Source: Leifsonia sp. Root4 (GTDB lineage Bacteria > Actinomycetota > Actinomycetes > Actinomycetales > Microbacteriaceae). Taken from it: a DNA stretch of 64,000 nucleotides. This document shows positions 59,786 through 64,000 of the stretch, piece after piece. Position numbers and translations under genes: made by a program. The notes beneath the pieces were generated by a model, which was given only the letters and a program-made list of their open reading frames with translations, did not search any database and was not told where the DNA came from. The first letter of the stretch is position 1. Each line of letters starts with the position of its first letter. The DNA lies in assembly GCF_001425085.1 (NCBI RefSeq), contig NZ_LMDN01000003.1, forward strand, positions 54,309-118,308, given 5' to 3'.

Positions 59786-62700
59786 GTGACTGACGCGCCC
59801 GCACCGATCGACACCCCCGCACCCACCGGCACCGACATCTCCGCCGCGGTACGCCCGGCGCGTGCGCAGGCGCTGCTGGATGCGCTCGCCTCTCGGGTCG
59901 TGATCGCCGACGGCGCCATGGGCACGATGCTGCAGGAGCACGAGCCGACGCTCGAGGACTACCGCCAGCTCGAGGGCTGCAACGAGATCCTCAACGTCAG
60001 CCGCCCCGACATGATCGGCGCCATTCACGACGCCTACTTCGAGACCGGCATCGACGCCGTCGAGACGAACACCTTCGGCGCCAACTGGTCGAACCTCTCC
60101 GACTACGACATCGACGACCGCATCGAGGAGCTCGCCCACGCCGGCGCCGCGATCGCGCGCGAGCGGGCGGAGGCCTGGGAGGCCCGCGACGGCCGACTGC
60201 GCTGGGTCCTCGGTTCGATGGGGCCGGGCACCAAGCTGCCGAGCCTCGGCCACACCACCTACGCGCACCTCAAGGCCACCTTCGCCGAGCAGGCGCTCGG
60301 TCTCATCCGCGGCGGCGCGGACGCCTTCCTGATCGAGACCTCGCAGGACCTGCTGCAGACCAAGTCGGCGGTGAACGGATGCCGCGCCGCAATCGCGTCG
60401 AGCGGCATCCGCCTGCCCATCTTCGTCGAGGTCACCGTCGAGACCACCGGAACCATGCTGATGGGCAGCGAGATCGGCGCGGCCCTGACGGCGCTCGAGC
60501 CGCTCGGCATCGACGCCATCGGCCTGAACTGTGCCACGGGACCGGCCGAGATGAGTGAGCACCTGCGCCACCTCTCGAAGTTCGCAACCGTTCCGGTGAT
60601 GTGCATGCCGAATGCCGGCCTGCCCGTGCTCGGCGCGAACGGCGCCAGCTACCCGCTCACCCCGGTCGAGCTCGCCACCGCGCACGAGCAGTTCGTCAAG
60701 GAGTTCGGTCTGGGCCTGATCGGAGGATGCTGCGGCACGACGCCGGCGCACATGCGCGCCGTCGTCGAGCGCCTGCAGGGTGCTGCGCCCGCCGAGCGCG
60801 CCCTGGAGAGCGACCCGGGCGTCGCCAGCCTCTACCAGCACGTCAGCTTCGAGCAGGAGAGCTCCTACCTCGCGATCGGCGAGCGCACCAACGCGAACGG
60901 CTCCCGCGCCTTCCGGGAGGCCATGCTCGACGGCCGGTGGGACGACTGCGTCGAGATCGCCCGCAACCAGGTGCGCGACGGTGCGAACCTGCTCGACGTC
61001 TGCACCGACTACGTCGGCCGCGACGGCGCAGACGACATGCGCCAGATCGTCTCGCGTCTGGCCAGCGCCTCCACGCTGCCGCTCGTCATCGACTCCACGG
61101 AGCCCGCCGTGTTGCAGGCCGGCCTCGAGCTGATCGGCGGCCGCCCCGTCGTCAACTCCGTCAACTTCGAGGACGGCGAGGGTGGGACCAGCCGCTTCGC
61201 CCGCATCATGCCGCTCGTCAAGGAGCACGGTGCGGCCGTGATCGCGCTGACGATCGACGAGCAGGGCCAGGCCCGCACGACGGAGAGCAAGGTCGCCATC
61301 GCCTCCCGCCTCGTCGACACCCTGGTCGACGAGTGGGGCATGCGCGTCGACGACATCATCGTCGACGCGCTCACCTTCCCCATCGCCACCGGGCAGGAGG
61401 AGACCAGGCGCGACGCCATCGAGACGATCGAGGCGATCCGCCAGATCACCGCGAAGTACCCGGGCATCAACACCACGCTCGGCGTCTCCAACGTCTCCTT
61501 CGGGCTGAACCCGGCTGCCCGCTCCGTGCTCAACTCCGTGTTCCTGCACGAGGCCGTCGAGGCGGGTCTGACGAGTGCGATCGTCGACGCCGCGAAGATC
61601 GTGCCGCTGGCATCCGTGCCGGAAGACCGCCGCAAGGTCGCGCTCGACCTCGTCTGGGACCGTCGCGAATACGATGCGGACGGCACGCTCGTCTACGACC
61701 CGCTGTCGACCATGCTCGACCTCTTCGCCGGGGTGGATGCCGCTGCGCTGAAAGATCAGCGGGCCGCCGAGCTCGCCGCGCTCCCGGTTGGGCAACGCCT
61801 GGAGCGCCGCATCATCGACGGTGAGGCGAAGGGCCTCGAAGCCGATCTCGACCTGGCCCGTGCCGGCGGTCTGAGCGCGATCGAGATCATCAACCTGCAC
61901 CTGCTCGAGGGCATGAAGGTCGTCGGCGAACGCTTCGGCGCCGGCGAGATGCAGCTGCCGTTCGTGCTGCAGTCGGCCGAGGTCATGAAGAACGCCGTCG
62001 CCCTGCTCGAGCCGCACATGGAGAAGTCGGATGCAGCGGGCAAGGGAACCATGGTGATCGGCACCGTGCGCGGCGACGTGCACGACATCGGCAAGAACCT
62101 CGTCGACATCATCCTCTCCAACAACGGCTACACGGTCGTGAACATCGGCATCAAGCAGACCATCAACGAGTTCATCGCCGCGGCGGAGGAACACAACGCC
62201 GATGTCATCGGCATGAGCGGCCTGCTCGTGAAGTCGACGGTCGTCATGAAGGAGAACCTGCTCGAGCTGCAGAATCGTGGCTTCGCGAAGCGGTGGCCGA
62301 TCATCCTCGGCGGTGCCGCCCTCACCCGCAGCTACGTCGAGGACGACCTCGACTCGCTCTTCGACGGCACCGTTCGCTACGCCCGCGACGCCTTCGAGGG
62401 CCTCGCGCTGATGGAACCGCTCGTCGCGATCGCCCGCGGCGCCGACCCCGACAGTGTCGGGCTCCCGGCGCTGAAGAAGCGCATCCACCGGCCGAGCCAG
62501 CTCATCGTGACCGAGCCGGAGAACCTTCCCGCCCGCTCGGATGTCGCCAGCGACAACCCCGTGCCCGCCCCACCGTTCTGGGGCACCCGCATCGTCAAGG
62601 GCATCGCCCTGGCGGAATACTCGGCGTTCCTCGATGAGCGCGCGACCTTCCTCGGGCAGTGGGGGTTGAAGCCCAGCCGCGCCGAAGACGGTGCCAGTTA

Positions 62701-63421
62701 CCAGGAGCTCGTCGACACCGAGGGTCGCCCGCGGCTGCGCTACTGGCTCGACCGGATTCTCGCGGAGGGCATGCTCGATGCATCCGTCGCCTACGGCTAC
62801 TTCCCGGTGGTCGCGGACGGCAACGACATGGTGGTGCTGCACCACGGCGACGACCCCAGCGGCACACTCGGTGCTCCCGGGCTGCTGGCACCGGACGGCG
62901 GCTCCGGCGGCGCGGTCGGAACCGAACGCCTGCGCTTCGCCTTCCCGCGGCAACGGCGCGACCGGCACCTGTGCCTCTCGGACTTCGTGCGTGCCAAGGA
63001 CTCCGGACAGGTGGATGTGGTCGCCGTGCAGCTCGTGACCGCAGGGCAACGGGTGAGCGAGACCACGTCGAAGCTGTTCGCCGAGAACAAATACCGTGAC
63101 TACATGGAGCTCAACGGGCTCGCGATGCAGCTCACCGAGGCACTGGCCGAGTACTGGCACTCGCGGGTGCGCGACGAGCTCGGTCTCGGCGCCGAAGACC
63201 CGACGGATGTCGCCGGGCTGTTCAAGCTCGAGTACCGCGGCGCGCGATTCTCACTCGGCTACCCGGCGTGCCCCGAGATGGAGGACCGGCGCAAGGTGGT
63301 GGAGCTGCTGAAGCCGGAGCGCATGGGAGTGGTGCTCTCCGAGGAGCTGCAGTTGCACCCGGAACAGTCCACCGATGCCTTCGTGTTCCACCACCCGGAG
63401 GCCAAGTACTTCTCGGTTTAG
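59786..63421 (+). CDS. metH: Cobalamin-dependent methionine synthase
   Basis: A 1211-residue enzyme of normal length. Domains in order: homocysteine-binding with IADGAMGTMLQ and the Zn Cys in NCATG and GGCCGTT; methyl-THF-binding with AIGERTNANGS; B12-binding with GDVHDIGKNLVDIIL (lower-ligand His); C-terminal AdoMet activation domain ending HPEQSTDAFVFHHPEAKYF. It transfers the methyl of 5-methyl-THF to homocysteine via cobalamin. TACGAT lies exactly 6 nt before GTG 59786, so the gene is probably leaderless, which leaves no room for a B12 riboswitch. It is divergent from DUF1622 and no metF lies nearby. Confidence 0.97.
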   Translation: MTDAPAPIDTPAPTGTDISAAVRPARAQALLDALASRVVIADGAMGTMLQEHEPTLEDYRQLEGCNEILNVSRPDMIGAIHDAYFETGIDAVETNTFGANWSNLSDYDIDDRIEELAHAGAAIARERAEAWEARDGRLRWVLGSMGPGTKLPSLGHTTYAHLKATFAEQALGLIRGGADAFLIETSQDLLQTKSAVNGCRAAIASSGIRLPIFVEVTVETTGTMLMGSEIGAALTALEPLGIDAIGLNCATGPAEMSEHLRHLSKFATVPVMCMPNAGLPVLGANGASYPLTPVELATAHEQFVKEFGLGLIGGCCGTTPAHMRAVVERLQGAAPAERALESDPGVASLYQHVSFEQESSYLAIGERTNANGSRAFREAMLDGRWDDCVEIARNQVRDGANLLDVCTDYVGRDGADDMRQIVSRLASASTLPLVIDSTEPAVLQAGLELIGGRPVVNSVNFEDGEGGTSRFARIMPLVKEHGAAVIALTIDEQGQARTTESKVAIASRLVDTLVDEWGMRVDDIIVDALTFPIATGQEETRRDAIETIEAIRQITAKYPGINTTLGVSNVSFGLNPAARSVLNSVFLHEAVEAGLTSAIVDAAKIVPLASVPEDRRKVALDLVWDRREYDADGTLVYDPLSTMLDLFAGVDAAALKDQRAAELAALPVGQRLERRIIDGEAKGLEADLDLARAGGLSAIEIINLHLLEGMKVVGERFGAGEMQLPFVLQSAEVMKNAVALLEPHMEKSDAAGKGTMVIGTVRGDVHDIGKNLVDIILSNNGYTVVNIGIKQTINEFIAAAEEHNADVIGMSGLLVKSTVVMKENLLELQNRGFAKRWPIILGGAALTRSYVEDDLDSLFDGTVRYARDAFEGLALMEPLVAIARGADPDSVGLPALKKRIHRPSQLIVTEPENLPARSDVASDNPVPAPPFWGTRIVKGIALAEYSAFLDERATFLGQWGLKPSRAEDGASYQELVDTEGRPRLRYWLDRILAEGMLDASVAYGYFPVVADGNDMVVLHHGDDPSGTLGAPGLLAPDGGSGGAVGTERLRFAFPRQRRDRHLCLSDFVRAKDSGQVDVVAVQLVTAGQRVSETTSKLFAENKYRDYMELNGLAMQLTEALAEYWHSRVRDELGLGAEDPTDVAGLFKLEYRGARFSLGYPACPEMEDRRKVVELLKPERMGVVLSEELQLHPEQSTDAFVFHHPEAKYFSV

Positions 63422-63433
63422 CCCCACCTCGCC

Positions 63434-63616
63434 GGTCGAGCGTGTCGAAACCCGCCCCCGTTGGTTGAGCGCCCCCGGTTGAGCCTGTCGAAACCCGCCC
63501 CCGCTGGTTGAGCGCCCCCGTTGGTTGAGCCTGTCGAAACCCGCCTCCGTTGGTTGAGCGCCTCCGCCGGTTGAGCCTGTCGAAACCCGCCCCCGTTGGT
63601 TGAGCCTGTCGAAACC
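63434..63616. repeat. Tandem intergenic repeats carrying GGTTGAGCCTGTCGAAAC
   Basis: Five copies of GGTTGAGCCTGTCGAAACC (first copy diverged to GGTCGAGCGTGTCG) alternate with GTTGGTTGAGCGCCCCC-type spacers just downstream of metH. I recall this sequence as dispersed in Microbacteriaceae genomes. The minus-strand frame through it gives a repetitive STGSTNGG-like translation that is not a gene. Confidence 0.85.
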
Positions 63617-63662
63617 GCGTCCGTGCGGGCGGGCTCGGTGGGTTCGCTCCTCAGCTCAAACA

Positions 63663-63740
63663 ATGACGTCGCTGTTCGGGCCCCGGAACTGCAGACCGGG
63701 TTGCGCTTTCTGATCGGTGGGGCCCAAACAGCGACGTCAT
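63663..63740. repeat. 22-bp inverted repeat around a 34-bp loop
   Basis: Arms at 63663-63684 and 63719-63740 begin ATGACGTCGCTGTT and end GGGCCCC, complementary at 21 of 22 positions. It looks like a small palindromic element. It is far longer than a terminator and has no ORF. Confidence 0.8.
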
Positions 63741-63816
63741 AACTCGACACCCCGCGAACCCACCGAGCCCTCTGCGGTCACTGCGCTTCCCACGCTGGCT
63801 TGAGCGAGCGAGTCGA

Positions 63817-63936
63817 CGAGGAACGAGGAGGCTCGCCCGCGAAGCCCCGAGCGGTTCCGTTGACACGTCGGCCGTGCCATCCGGGGCGACTCGATCCTGC
63901 TGACGCTCAGGGCTTCGGGGGCGGCCTCGTTCCTCG
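63817..63936. repeat. Imperfect long inverted repeat; rest of the non-coding window end
   Basis: CGAGGAACGAGG (63817-63828) and GAAGCCCCGAGCG (63841-63853) are mirrored by CGCTCAGGGCTTC (63904-63916) and CCTCGTTCCTCG (63925-63936). The arms are about 35 bp with small mismatches. The whole stretch 63422-64000 holds repeats and no gene that I can support. Confidence 0.7.
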
Positions 63937-64000
63937 GCTGCTCCCTCGAGCCCCCGTGCATAGGCACGTCGGCTGAGGTGGCGCCGGTACGCGCGCGTGC

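Noticed and set aside
59498..63160. 1220-codon open frame on the minus strand
   Set aside because: It mirrors metH; the low-complexity acidic and His-rich translation and the clear MetH domains on the other strand show it is a shadow.
63434..63616. CRISPR-like array
   Set aside because: Spacers are themselves near-identical repeats, units are not of regular CRISPR length and no cas gene is present.
63418..63750. 110-codon minus-strand ORF with STGSTNGG-like repeats
   Set aside because: It is the translation of the intergenic tandem repeats; no start signal or fold.

Overview
The window is GC-rich, single-chromosome-type bacterial DNA with densely packed genes, frequent 4-bp stop/start overlaps, many GTG starts and many apparently leaderless genes. 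The protein families (Arr, MMPL transporters with NarL-type two-component systems, PadR, LPXTG adhesin, GAP-family membrane protein, mycobacterial-type GH15 trehalase/glucoamylase) and the dispersed repeat carrying GGTTGAGCCTGTCGAAAC point to an actinobacterium, most likely Microbacteriaceae. The family-level placement is an inference. No rRNA, tRNA, CRISPR array, insertion sequence or prophage was seen.

Layout. 1-2.7 kb: 5' part of a succinate dehydrogenase/fumarate reductase-like flavoprotein, a divergent LysR regulator, a rifamycin ADP-ribosyltransferase (arr) and a RibD-like reductase. 2.8-5.9 kb: a DHA2-type MFS exporter divergent from a small copper-type operon (27-aa CxxC ORF, membrane-anchored His-rich protein, YHS protein). 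Three near-palindromic CsoR-like boxes lie between them, and two sit exactly inside 17-bp promoter spacers. 5.9-8.5 kb: hypothetical protein, GAP-family membrane protein and cardiolipin synthase. 8.8-12.8 kb: MMPL transporter plus histidine kinase plus NarL-type regulator. 12.8-15.8 kb: PadR regulator, AarF/ABC1 kinase-like protein and DUF2461 protein. 15.9-19.2 kb: an MFS transporter fused to a cyclic-nucleotide-binding domain, a DUF2652 protein with cyclase-like metal motifs, and an isoprenylcysteine-methyltransferase-like membrane enzyme. 19.3-21 kb: NTF2-like protein, ECF sigma factor and AlkD-type repair protein. 21.2-25.4 kb: a 1384-aa LPTTG surface protein with five SdrD-B-like repeats. 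25.4-31.6 kb: membrane protein, Cys-rich pentapeptide-repeat protein, MFS transporter, ArfB, a coupled macrodomain hydrolase and P-loop kinase, and an anchored alpha/beta hydrolase. 31.8-39.8 kb: RND exporter-kinase-regulator operon and a short UvrA-like ABC protein. 39.9-46.8 kb: pseudouridine synthase, 3-hydroxybenzoate 4-monooxygenase-like enzyme (mobA), FAD/Fe-S D-lactate-dehydrogenase-like protein and an IclR regulator. 46.9-53.7 kb: small membrane proteins, formylglycine sulfatase, SHOCT protein, CMD protein and a large LuxR/LAL regulator. 53.8-63.4 kb: GH15 enzyme, VOC protein, anchored hydrolase, secreted subtilase, DUF1622 protein and metH. 63.4-64 kb: non-coding, with tandem and inverted repeats.

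How genes work together. Two separate operons pair an RND-superfamily exporter with a NarL-type two-component system. A GTGTTCGAT-type operator occurs both at the IclR gene and at the mobA promoter 5.8 kb away, which suggests one aromatic-degradation regulon with the Fe-S dehydrogenase gene between them. The least conventional observations are the copper-box/CxxC mini-ORF arrangement, the transporter-cNMP-domain/cyclase-like/methyltransferase cluster, the roughly 145-residue coiled-coil insertion in the RND pump, and the many start codons with a TANNNT hexamer 6 nt upstream (seven of the nine listed sit at exactly this spacing with no Shine-Dalgarno).
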